Positions 1 to 10,066 of a stretch of 64,000 nt of DNA are shown piece after piece. The notes beneath the pieces were generated by a model, which saw only the letters and a program-made list of their open reading frames with translations, had not been told where the DNA came from and did no database searches. The DNA is from Papilionanthe hookeriana x Papilionanthe teres. Lineage: Eukaryota > Streptophyta > Magnoliopsida > Asparagales > Orchidaceae. The stretch's first letter is position 1. Each line of letters begins with the position of its first letter. The position numbers were made by a program, and so were the translations under genes. The DNA lies in assembly GCA_022702705.1 (NCBI GenBank), contig CM040421.1:77370121-77434120 (forward strand), read 5' to 3'.

Positions 1-1
1 G

Positions 2-292
2 ATTGCAGAAATGATTGCAAAAATTGAAGTCCGAGTGACTTCAATGGAAGCAAAGATCAATGAAACGAATTTGCAACTGGAGCACATGGGAGGGCAACTC
101 AAGATGCAATTCAGTTATTCAAGGTACGTGGAAGAAATAGATAAGGCGATGTTTATGAAGAACAAATGGATTGAACAAGATGATGTAAGAATGAACAATT
201 ATCGCCCGTTCTATCAAATTTATATTCCAGAAGGGTCAAATGAGAATAATAGTGGTCCGGGATATATTCCGTCTAATGGAGAATGGAATTAA
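2..292 (+). pseudogene. Accessory ORF X, copy A (3' part, cut by window edge)
   Basis: This frame is open from the window start to a TAA at 290-292, so the N-terminus lies outside the window. About 97 residues are visible: an alternating hydrophobic/charged stretch that looks like a coiled coil (VRVTSMEAKINETNLQLEHM), then a short aromatic tail ending GYIPSNGEWN. A second copy with the same organisation lies at 8821-9224, which shows it is a real element ORF and not chance. It lies upstream of ORF Y in both copies. I do not recognise the family. The tail (PFYQIYIP...NGEWN) resembles the tail of ORF Y (HPFYIPYVPSRDWN), so ORF X may be a shortened relative of ORF Y; that is an inference. No stop or frameshift is visible in this part. 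Confidence 0.55.
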
Positions 293-1149
293 GAGTGTTT
301 TGTTTGTTTAATGTTCTTATGTGTTATGTTTAGTGTCTTGTGAGTTCATGTTTTGTGTGTTTAGTGTTTTTATTTAAATATTAACTAAGCCTGATGATGT
401 GATGGTTACATCCTAGAGATGTATACTTATCAGTTTGAGATTAATGTCTCTTGTATTTAGAGAATTTCATCCTTTATGTTTGGATAGAAATTCTATTATT
501 GTATTGTGTTATGTTTGTTTTAATATAAGTTTGTGTTTTTGTTAAATTTGTGTGGAATCAATAGTTATTAAATTTTAATTTGGAGTATTGGAAGAATTGT
601 GGGGAGAAATAATTATTTTGGAGTAATTAAGGGTCATTAACCAAGTGATTTAATGCATATACCTTAATTATGAAAATTTTGGTATTGGCGGCTAAGCGCC
701 AGAATTCCGAGAATGCCAGCACTTAAGCGCCAAATTTCGTAGCTAAGCACCGAGAGTTTGCGCTTAGGTGCCAGTTCGCGAAAATTGGTTCCCAAAAGTT
801 AAAAACCCAAAAATTACCATTTTCAACCACCCCATCGTCTTCAACCTTCGGTTTACCGTGAAAGAGGAGCCTAGGGCATCATATTGTGGATCATTTAAGA
901 GCCGATCTCAACAAAAATTGTTAGATTTGGATTCCTTGAGGTAAGAGCACTACTCCTAAGTAAAATTTTTTATTTTCACCATGTATTTTGACTACATTAT
1001 GGAAAATCTTAAAATCACTATTCATGGTGAAAATTCGAGGAAAAACTTGAGAAATTGCTTGGATTTAGTGAAAATATCTTTTGGAAGATAATTTAGCAAG
1101 TTTAGTTTGATTTTGGAATTTATGGTGAATCTTTCGTGAATTTTTAGAG
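293..1149. other. Inter-ORF spacer of Athila-like copy A
   Basis: No gene is visible. Positions 688-775 hold several partly palindromic copies of a motif of the form GGCTAAGCGCC / GCGCTTAGGTGCC, in both orientations. Related clusters recur in copy B (9612-9700) and in several LTRs. About 900-1149 aligns by eye with about 9830-10066 of copy B (shared 'gagcactactcctaagtaaa'), so the spacer descends from the common element. Confidence 0.6.
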
Positions 1150-2295
1150 ATGGCTCCAAAGTCAAAGCGTGCACGAGAAAAGATGAAGTTTGATTTTGAC
1201 AAATTTGTTAGTATGAGGGCTGAGGAATGATACATCGATGCATTGTAGTCATGTAAGTTGATTCCTGAGCGTGTGTTTAGTAAGCCAGGAGAGGTGATTG
1301 AAGATATGATTGCTAGAAGAAACTGGGAGAATTACTGTTGCTTCTCCGTTGTTGCTGTTGTTTCTGTAGTTAGAGAATTTTATGCAAATTTTCCTGCTGC
1401 AAAAGAGAATCAAGTGATGGTTAGGAGGCATGAGGTCAACTTTTCTTCTGGGGCAATCAATAATTTTTATGGACTACCTCCTGACATGTTCTGTTTTTAT
1501 TCTAACTATCATCCTTCGGAAGGGGAATTAGATGAGTTCATGGAATTTCTTTCTGATGGAAGATGATTATGGAAAATAACAAATGATGGAAGAGTGAACT
1601 TTCCTGCTTCCAAATTGAATGCCATTTCTAAGGCATTACATTATTTTATCTCATCTAAGTTGTTACCTTCGAGTCATACTTGTGAAGTAACGAGAGAAAG
1701 AGCTGTGTTGAACCATTGTATTCAGCAAGGGAAGCCTATTGACATTGGAGGTATAATTTTTAATCATGTTTTAAACTGTGCTAGATCAACCACGACTGTA
1801 GGTATGACATTTCCTTCCTTGATTCATTCACTATGTGAACGATCTGGAGTGAAATTTGATACCTGGGAAGAGGTACTTCAGCCATTGAGACCAATCACCA
1901 GTGTAAACGTTGGTGCTTACACTGTACATTCAGAGTTTGGTTGGAGAGGAGGATTTGGTAGGGCTTCTACTGCTTTTGCTTCAGTTGCATCTACTTCTCG
2001 TGCTACTACTTCACGTGCTTCGTCATCTACTGATTCACAGACTGGTTTATTAAGAATGATTTTGAAAAAAGTGAGTCTTACTCGAGAGCATATGAAAGAT
2101 ATGGATGTTAAGCTGGATAATGCAGAGAGATATATTATAAAACATGATGAATATATGGAGAGTTATCAGCAATATTTGGATAGACTGATTAGAGGTGATC
2201 AGAGTGCTGAGATGCCACCTCATCCATTCTACATACCTTATGTGCCATCCAGGGATTGGAACAAGCAAGATGATGATGATGAGGATGAAGAGTAG
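1150..2295 (+). pseudogene. Accessory ORF Y, copy A: plant transposon-protein family (Athila env-position ORF)
   Basis: One frame runs from ATG at 1150 (MAPKSKRAREKM) to the stop at 2293, 381 codons, broken by in-frame stops at 1228, 1246 and 1564 with no frameshift. The central part carries the signature of the family annotated as 'putative plant transposon protein' in many angiosperms: VVREFYANF at about residues 75-83, then VMVRRHEVNFSSGAINNFYGLP. After about residue 250 come a Ser/Ala/Thr-rich linker, a coiled-coil-like segment (REHMKDMDVKLDNAERYI) and an acidic tail of D/E residues. It lies between integrase and the 3' LTR in sense orientation, the slot of the env-like gene in Athila elements. 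No signal peptide or membrane segment is evident, so an envelope role is not supported. Function is unknown. Copies B (10067-11205) and C (30738-31838, minus) are relatives. Confidence 0.75.
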
Positions 2296-3855
2296 ATGTA
2301 TGTTGTTTGTTTTAGTTATTGTGTTGTTATACTGTGTTACTGTGTACTTTATCTAGTGTTTTGTTTGATGATTGTGCTGTGATGTGAACCTTGATAGTAT
2401 GCAAATTGTAGTTGTACTATTTATCTGTTATGCATATTCAGGTATTGTTGTTGTTTTATTGTAGATTTATATGTTGCTTTGTGATAGTGTGTAATAGTAA
2501 ATGTTTTTATGTGTATGTTATGTCAGAGTTTTTAATAGTGTGTACTTTAATTCAAAAACCGTTAGGAGATTATAAACCACTATTAGGAACTTCTACTTAG
2601 GAAACTATATGTTTAAATTTTTTTTTTCAAATTCCACTATCATTTTTTATCTGTATCAGTGTGTTATTTTAGTTGGTGTGTATTTGCTTTGAAAACCTCA
2701 ACTACTGTAGAAGTCTTCTGAAATGTTTACTTTTCTTGTTATAATATATATATATATATATATTTGTTTTGAAAAAACTAAATTTGATTTCATTTTACTC
2801 CTATTATTTAAATTGTTATACTTGCATATTAGGATATTAAAAATTCCTCCAAGCATGATATGTTAGTTTTTATTTCTCACTCATATATCAGTTCTTATGC
2901 TTAAATGTTTTATCATAATTAAAAAATTAAATTTTGGGGGGGATTTTAAAAAAACAAAGATTTTTAAAAACCTAAAATTTTATTTGATTCTCAAGAATAC
3001 TTAAAAATAAATCTTATTTTTGATTGAGAACAATTATGTACATGAAGTTATATTAGGGAACAAAATTTTAAATATAGAAATGAATAAAAGAATTTAGTTA
3101 AAATTTATAGTAATCATGAAAAACATAAAGTTAAAACTTTCTTAATGAAGAACCGTTAAATAAAGTTAAACTATCTTTAGTAAGAAGTTTTGTATATTTG
3201 GATAAATAGAAGATTTGACTTTTATTCTTCAAAGCTTAAAATTCTTTTATTGAAAAGTAATTTTCAGATACTATTATTATGATTTTTAAGTGAAAGATGT
3301 ATATCTGACCTTTATTTTAAATGGAAGGGTGGAATTCAAAATCATTAAAAAGGCCTATCCAGATATAGTAATCATTGCCTTATAAAAATAAAAGAAAAAG
3401 AGAAAAGAAAAGAAAAAGTGAAAAATAGTATATGAAAAGGGAGGAGAAGCTTGAAGATTTAAGAGCCTAATCAAAAATTGGTTTCATACCTAAAGTTTAA
3501 GATATAAGTTCAGAAAAAATCTAAAACTTAAGGTTATAATATAGTAAGTAAAATTATTTTTCGAATAAAGATTTTTAAGTGAGAAAAATAAATGTTTGAA
3601 TCATATATTTTGAAGAATCTACAAATATTTCTGAAATAGATAGAGACTTATATTTGTCATTTTTCTTTACTTAAGAACTTTCTAAACTTTAAGTTGGTTT
3701 TAATTACTAAAATTTTTTCTAAATTGGACTATTCCATTTCTAGAACAAAATTTTGTTATCTTCCTAAGAAACTCATTACATAATTTGCATGCTAAAATAT
3801 TCTATGAGATTAACTGTCACTTGAGGACAAGTAACATTTTAAGTTTGGGAGATTT
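2296..3855 (+). other. 3' untranslated region of Athila-like copy A with purine tracts
   Basis: No coding sequence is visible. It holds an AT microsatellite (about 2745-2762), a seven-G run at 2936-2942 resembling an internal polypurine tract, a conserved box at 3331-3373, and a purine-only tract at about 3385-3423. The terminal polypurine-like tract lies at 3841-3852 directly before the LTR. It aligns along its length with 11206-12585 of copy B. Confidence 0.65.
3331..3373 (+). promoter_or_regulatory. Conserved non-coding box of the Athila-like family, copy A
   Basis: The box reads TTCAAAATCATTAAA, a few bases, then TATCCAGATATAGTAATC. Nearly the same sequence occurs at 12042-12083 and, on the minus strand, at 29924-29961. 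In each case a purine-rich tract follows and the 3' LTR lies about 0.5 kb downstream. Retention in three otherwise decayed copies suggests a cis-acting role or a young common ancestor. Confidence 0.5.
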
Positions 3856-5611
3856 TGATAGACCTAAAATATATAGTATTTTTATGCACATTTTTATACC
3901 TATTTTTAATGATATTGCACTTTAAGGGAAGGTATTTTGTGTTTCTCTTGCAGGTATGATGAAAATGGATGATCATGATGAAAGGAGCAAAATTAGATCA
4001 AATTTATAGAAAAATAATGAAAAATCAAAATTTTGGCAATGGCGGCTAAGCGTCGCTGGGCCGGCGCATAGTCGCTACAGTTAAAAATCAAAATTCAAAT
4101 GAATTTGGCACCAATTTCAAAGGGGATGGGATGCAACTCTTGGTGGTAACTACCATAACTTCCTTTGGGCGGCAAGTTTGAATGAAGGGGTGCGTTCCTT
4201 GGTAGATACATTTAATCTGGACACATTTTGAAGAGACACCAAGGCACCTTTTGGTTTACTATTTAAAGAGAGTCTTAAGAAAGATTAGGAGAGGCTTTAG
4301 GAGGCTCTTCCACTATGTTTTGAAGGGTACTTCCATTGTTCTTCCACTGCATTTTAAGAGTTTTTATTAAGAGTAGGAGTAGAGAGTAGAAAGGAGAAAA
4401 GGGTCGGAGTGAAGTCTTCTTCTTCCCACTTCTTTTTTTTCTTTTAGTTTAATTTTTATTGAAGTCTGAAGTATTTATTCTGAGTCATCGGAGTTGGGAG
4501 ACTTGCTCTGAGGAGTAGTTTAGCGAAGATTCAAAGCTTCGTAGGAACTTCCTTAGTCTTGTGGAGAGGATTTTCAGATAAGTGTTTACTTTTAATCTTT
4601 TTATTAATACTTACTTTCGTTTGTTATTTTTCTTATTGTTTTTAATTTCAAATCAATGTGTTTTTGTATTTTCCCAATGCATTCGGAGTAGTTTACTTTA
4701 TCTTTATCTTTCTTAAATGGAGAAGTAATTAATTTATAAAGAGTTTTTGTGGAAAGTATAAGTGTTTAAAAGTTGGAAGAAGTTGTGAAGATTGATTCTG
4801 AAAACTTTGTTTACTTCTTAATTTGGCCTGTTAAGTTGTAGAATTTCTGAGATTATGTAAGATTCAATGCGGTATTGTCTCATAAAAGTTAGTAAGAATC
4901 ACATGCAATTATATGGGTGAGAATTGTAGTCCATATAATTGAATGTAATATTAGAAGATATTTTTATGAAAGGGAGTAAAATTAGAGGATTTTAGAGTGA
5001 CAGAGTAAAACCCCCTAATTTGATTTGAAATTTTGAGTTTTGTTATGAGAAGTTAGCCCCTAGGTGGTGGGAATCGAGGGAACACTAGAGTGAGAGACTG
5101 GTATCTTCCCTGCTTAACCATGTTCAAAATAATAAAATTTCAAATTAACATATGTTCTTTATAGAACCAAGTAAGTAAAGAACACATTTGCTTCTATCTG
5201 TCACAACAAATTTAAATACTTTCACAACAATACTTTAAGAATTATTACTACTTCATAAAAGGAAAGAAAAAGATATTATAGTTAATAGTATTTTACTTCC
5301 AGTGTTATTAGTTATTATAATTTTAATTTAATTGCTTAAAATTTTATTAAGGAAATTTTAAAAGACAAATCAACTTTTAAAACTTCTCAAAATCAAGACA
5401 TACATTTTCAAAAACAATTAAAGAAAGTAAAAAATAAAATTTTTTGATTTCTTTAAAAATTTTCATATTTTTCCTTTGGGTTCGATATCTCGGGACTTAA
5501 TCAGAAAGTCTTATATTACTTGATAAACGATACGTATACTTGCGTAGTATCCCATATTATAAAATCATAAGTTTCATATCTAAATCATCATCGCATTTAA
5601 TGGACGGTACA
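3856..5611 (+). repeat. LTR shared by Athila-like copies A and B
   Basis: The LTR starts TGATAGACCTAAAATATATAG just after a purine tract (AAGTTTGGGAGATTTT) and ends ...GGTACA just before a TGGCGCCGTTGC primer site, about 1756 bp. The second LTR at 12586 starts almost identically and carries the same internal landmarks ('gtggtgggaatcgagg', 'cgatatctcggg.cttaatcagaaagtc'). A TATTTAAA box at about 4260-4267 may be its promoter. Because ORFs X and Y plus a polypurine tract lie upstream and a primer site plus pol lie downstream, this LTR is both the 3' LTR of A and the 5' LTR of B. Confidence 0.8.
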
Positions 5612-5618
5612 AAGTTTT

Positions 5619-5630
5619 TGGCGCCGTTGC
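5619..5630 (+). other. Primer binding site, tRNA-Asp type, interrupted
   Basis: TGGCGCCGTTGC follows the LTR end by seven bases. It matches the start of the tRNA-Asp-type primer site reported for Athila elements, but six extra bases (ATTTAT) separate it from the expected CGGGG, which occurs just afterwards. The insertion would weaken priming. Confidence 0.6.
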
Positions 5631-5644
5631 ATTTATCGGGGTTC

Positions 5645-6260
5645 AAGCAGGTTATTCAAGGTGAAGTGCAAATAAATAGGGAGATATTGTTCATTGGGCG
5701 TAGAATTGATTAGTTTTTAGAGTGACAAACTAAATTATAGCAATTTGATTTATAGAAAGAAAACGGGTCACTAGTAGGGCCGACCATAGCCACCCTTGAA
5801 CATCTAGAAGTGTGAGCGTAGAATAACCCATTCTACTAATAATACATCCTGAACCGATCTATAGATTAACCAATATTCTTTATACTATCGAGCGAAGGTA
5901 AAGAATATGAATGCTTCTATTTGGCGCAATAACATAATCTCAAGTTCTCCACAAATGATAAATATTCTGAAAAATCTTGGATTAGTTGAGAAGGAGAAAG
6001 TTGTTTTATTTATACTTGCATTAACCTTTACTTTATTGTTGATTTATGTACATTTAATAGAAATTTCATTAAACTTAAAATCTAAATTTTGAAAAGAAAT
6101 AAAAATTATAATTACTTTTAATTTGAAAATCTAATAAATTCTTTCAATTAATATTTCCTTAATCTTCCCTGTGGGATCGATAACCAGGACTCCAATAGAG
6201 CCCTGTATTACTTGAGCAATAAGTATACTTGTGTTTAATTGTGTGACTCAATAGAAAATT
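5645..6260 (+). repeat. Diverged 3' fragment of a related LTR
   Basis: Landmarks from the second half of the Athila-like LTR reappear here in order: 'gtgcaaataaatag.gagatat', 'tagagtgacaaactaaa', 'ggtaaagaatat.aatgct.ctatttggc', and 'ccctgtgggatcgata...tattacttgagcaataagtatacttgtg'. It begins only about 15 bases after the primer site of copy B. This is an LTR piece from a different subfamily joined into the element, by recombination or insertion; no target duplication could be identified. Confidence 0.6.
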
Positions 6261-6320
6261 AAATCAATATAAATATAAATCTGAGTTCATAAATTTTGGC
6301 AAATTAAAAAAGTCACACCA

Positions 6321-8343
6321 ATGCATAGAATCCTTATGAAAGAAAATTGCAAACCCAAGGCTGATCCTCAATGGAGATTAAATCCTATTATGAAAGGAGT
6401 TGTTGAGAAAGAAATTTTAAAGTGGTTGAATGTTGTATTCTGCAGGCATTATATTAAAGAGTTTTCAAAAATTGCTAAGCCTCTATGCCAGTTATTGGAA
6501 AAAATATGCGATTTTTTATTTTAATGAAAATTTCCTAAAAGCTTTTGAGTTATTAAAAGAAAAATTAATCACTGCACTAGTTGCTATTTCACGAGATTGG
6601 GAAAAACCTTTTGAATTAATGTGTGATGCAAGTGATTATGCTATTGGAGTTATTTTAGGACAAAAACATGATAAAATTTTCAAAGTGATCTATTATGCTA
6701 GTAGAACTCTGAATGAAGCTCAAATCAATTATACCACAACTGAGAAAGAGTTACTAGCGATAATATATGCTTTTGACAAATTCATATCATTTTTGATTGG
6801 AACTAAATGTGTGGTGCATACTGATCATTCTGCTATTAAATATTTATTAAAAAAGAAGGATGCTAAACCAAGACTGAGAAGATGGATTCTTCTTTTACAA
6901 GAATTTAACTTTGAAATAGTAGATAGAAAGGGTGCTGATAATCAAATTGGTGATCATTTGTTAAGGCTTGATAATGAAAAATCTCTCTTTTTTATGAAGA
7001 AATTAATGAACATTTTACTGATGAAAAATTATTCACTATTAATGAGTAGTGTGTTCCATGGTATGTAGACATTGTGAACTTTATTTTTAGTGACATTTTA
7101 CCTTATGGATTGACATACCAACAGAGGAAGAAATTTTTATCTGAAGCTAAGACTTATTTTTGGGACAACTCATTTTTATATAAACAAGTAAATGACCTTA
7201 TTATTTGAAGATGTGTACCTTTAGAAGAAACTTATGAAATTATTTAGAAATGTCATGATTCAGATTTTTGGGGACATTTTGGTGTAGATTAAACTGCATA
7301 TAAAATTCTACAATTTGGATTTTATTAGCCTACATTTTTTAAGGATGTTAATGCTTATATTAAAAATTGTGATCGATGTCAACATGTAGGAAATATTTCT
7401 AGAAGAATTGAGATGCCCTTAATTATATGTTAGAAGTTCAAATATTTGACGTTTGGGGATTAGATTTCATGAAACCATTTATACCATCTTTCATAAATTT
7501 ATACATATTTATGGCAGTAGACTATGTATCTAAATGGATAGAAGCTGTTGCTTTACCTCAATTTCATGCTCGAAGTGTTGCAAAGTTTTTTAAGAAAAAA
7601 TATATTTTGTAGATTTGGAATGCCAAGAGTAATCATAACTGATGGGGGAAGTCATTTTAAAAATACAATTATGTAGAAATTAGAAAGGAAATATCATATC
7701 ACCCATAAAATTGCTACTGCTTATCATCCTCAGACAAGTAGTTTGGTTGAATTATCCAATTGTGAATTTAAAAGAAATTTGAGAAAATTGTTAATCTAAA
7801 CAAAAAGTATTGGTCCATCAATATAGATTTTGCTTTGTGGGCATATAAGTGCATACAGGACTCCTATAGGAATGTCCCCATATAAACTAATTTTTGGGAA
7901 AACTTGTCATTTACCAGTTGAACTTGAGCATAAAGCATATTGAGCTATTAAAGAGTTCAATTATAAGTTGAAGGATGTTGGTGAGAAAAGATTATTTTCA
8001 ATTAAATGAGCTTGAAGAGACAATGAATGAATCATATGAAAGTGCTAAGATATATAGAGAAAAGATGAAAATGTGGCATGGTAAGAAGAATCTAAATAAG
8101 AATATTGAACCAGGGTAACAAGTTTTGCTATATAATGCCAGATTAAGATTATTTGCTAGAAAACTTAAGCCCTGGTTGATGGGCCCATTTATTATAGTGA
8201 AAGTTTATCCCTATGGAGGAGTGGATATTAAAGATCCTAAAACTGAGAAAATATTCAAAGTAAATGGTCATAGTTTGAAATCTTATTTCTCAGTTGAAAA
8301 ACTTATACCTGATGAGAATTTGATATTGTGTAACCCAAATTAA
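6321..8343 (+). pseudogene. Decayed Ty3/gypsy (Athila-like) pol: RT remnant, RNase H, integrase
   Basis: The remnant opens with the RT entry motif in degenerate form (NCKPKADPQWRLNPIMKG, from about 6340). It then jumps at about 6435 to the RT thumb/connection region (YIKEFSKIAKPLC), so the catalytic palm is deleted. A frameshift near 6510 is followed by RNase H up to about 6990 (FELMCDASDYAIG, YTTTEKELLAIIYAFDKF, HTDHSAIKYLL). Integrase follows with many stops: a zinc-finger remnant (CDRCQHVGN near 7370-7395), core segments WGLDFMKPF (7456 on), ITDGGSHF (about 7635) and AYHPQTSS (about 7720). The 8125-8343 segment is the C-terminal GPY/F-like module (KPWLMGPFIIVKVYPYGGV). No gag or protease is left between the primer site and RT. 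Clearly non-functional. Confidence 0.85.
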
Positions 8344-8820
8344 GTATTGGGTATGTCGGGCTGACGACGTTAAACCAAGCGCTTTGTGGGAGGTAACCCA
8401 TAGTTATCGGTATGCTTTGCTTTAAGTTTGTATTATGTGTTTTATTTATTTTGTAGTGAATTATATATGGTAGTATTTTGCTTTTATTATGTTAGTGGAG
8501 ATTAATGTGACCTTAATTAACCATTTGGAGGAGTTAAAACAAATTTTCAAATATTTAGCAGACCTGTGCTAAAATGAGCACTGGCGTCTAAGCGCAAGTA
8601 GTTGACACTTAGGCGCCAAAGTTATAAAAAATGTGAAAAATTAGTTTCTAGAAAGCCATTATCATGGTGAAGTTGCATGGCACGATATTTGGTTGTATGT
8701 GGACATGAGAGGTTGGTTTTAAGCCATTTAAAGTTTATAAATAGAGATCAGATTAAAGGGATTTCATCCCATTCCAAATTTCTATCCCAAAAGCCTTAAG
8801 AAAGAATTTAAGTGAGAAAA
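8344..8820 (+). other. Post-integrase spacer with conserved box, motif cluster and TATA-like box
   Basis: Directly after pol, 8363-8400 reads GACGACGTTAAACCAAGCGC then TTTGTGGGAGGTAACCCA, a short G/C-rich box with hairpin potential (GGGAGGTAACCC). I recall similar sequence after pol in other plant elements of this type, but cannot check. A GGCGTCTAAGCGC / CTTAGGCGCC inverted pair lies at 8583-8622. TATAAATA lies at 8736-8743, about 80 bases before the ATG of ORF X. Confidence 0.5.
8736..8743 (+). promoter_or_regulatory. TATA-like box upstream of ORF X (copy B)
   Basis: TATAAATA followed by GAGATCAG lies 78 bases upstream of the ATG at 8821. With the usual 25-35 base spacing, transcription would start near 8765-8775 and give a leader of about 50 bases. 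This could be an internal promoter for the accessory ORFs. Chance occurrence is quite possible in AT-rich DNA; the equivalent stretch of copy A lies outside the window. Confidence 0.3.
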
Positions 8821-9224
8821 ATGTCTTCTTGGGAGAATGAAATGAAGAAGAAGGAGGATGCCAACAATAATAAGTTTATTTTTGAGAGTGCTCAAGAGTT
8901 GTATAACAGATTTCTAGCCGCTAGTATTCAAGGAATATCAGAGAAGATTGTAAAGATTGAGGCTAATGTTGCATCAATGAAAGTAAAGGTAAATGATAAA
9001 AATGCACATTTAGCACATATTGGATGAAAATTAAAAATGCAATTTAGTCATATAAGTTATGTTGAAGAAGCGGACAAGGCGATGTATCTGAAAAACAAGT
9101 GGATAAAAGAGGATTCTATCAGGTGTTTTCATCATCATCTGTTTTATCAAATCTATATACCAAATGGTTCAGATGGAACTAACAGAGATACTGTTATGTT
9201 CCACCAAATGGAGACTGGAATTAA
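8821..9224 (+). pseudogene. Accessory ORF X, copy B
   Basis: It opens with ATG at 8821 (MSSWENEMKKKEDANNNK) and continues into a coiled-coil-like segment (ISEKIVKIEANVASMKVKV). One in-frame TGA near 9025 falls where copy A has Gly-Gly. After it the protein continues (KLKMQFSHISYVEEADKAM, KNKWIKEDS, FYQIYIPNGSDG). A frameshift near 9190 moves the conserved tail (YVPPNGDWN, TAA at 9222-9224) into the next frame. The full-length ancestor was about 134 residues. No family is recognised. It lies between pol and ORF Y, like copy A. Confidence 0.6.
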
Positions 9225-10066
9225 GTTTTATAGTGTGTTTTCTGTTAATTATTTGTGTTGTGTGTTTAATTAATTATGTTAAGTGTTTGATGTTTTATGT
9301 ATGTTGAGTGCTATTTGTTTTATGTTTTTGTTTCAGTGTTTAGTGTTTAGTTTGAGTGTTTTATTGTGAGTAAGAAAAGAAGAGAACTTATCCAAGTATC
9401 TTGAATTAAAGAATTGTGGTGTGTACTTGAATTTGTTTGAGTTTAACTATGTAAAAAATTTGTTTGTGTAAAACTTGTTTTGAATCGTTCTTAATCGAAA
9501 AGAAGTGTAATTCTGGAGATAAGAAGATTATAAGGTGATGAGATACTTATTAAATCAATTTAGGTATGATTAAAGGAGCTAGAATATTTATTGAACAAAA
9601 AAATCAAAACTGCAAGCTAGTGGCTAAGCGCCAAACCCTCGACTTACGCGCCAGAGCCCCGTAGCTAAGTGTCGTACTTTTGTGCTTAGGCGCTGTTTCA
9701 CGAAAATCAATTTTCAGGTTAAAAAAAAATCACAAAATTTTCACCACCTTCATCTTTTTCCTTTGGCATTTTTGCAGTTTGGAGGGCTAGGGCATCACCA
9801 CATTTGTTACTCTTGAGCCGTTTCAAGTGAAATTTGTTAGATTCGATCTTCTTAAGGTGAGAGCACTACTCCTAAGTAAAAATTTTTATTTTCACCATAT
9901 ATTTTGAGTATATTTTGGAGAGATCTAAAAATCATTATTCATTGTAAAAATTTGAGAAAAATCTTGAAGAATTACTTGGATTTAGTAGATTAAGTCTTTT
10001 GGAGTTGAGTTTAATGATTTTAAGTTGAATATGGAATTTATAGTGATTTTGATGCAAATTTTAGAA
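9225..10066. other. Inter-ORF spacer of Athila-like copy B
   Basis: No gene is visible. The palindromic motif cluster lies at 9612-9700 (gtggctaagcgcc, gacttacgcgcc, cgtagctaagtg, tgcttaggcgc). The last 240 bases align with the same spacer of copy A. Confidence 0.55.

Noticed and set aside
1150..2295. ORF Y as a DNA transposase gene
   Set aside because: The family name suggests a transposase, but three copies lie inside LTR elements, no catalytic DDE/D pattern was seen, and there are no terminal inverted repeats around it.
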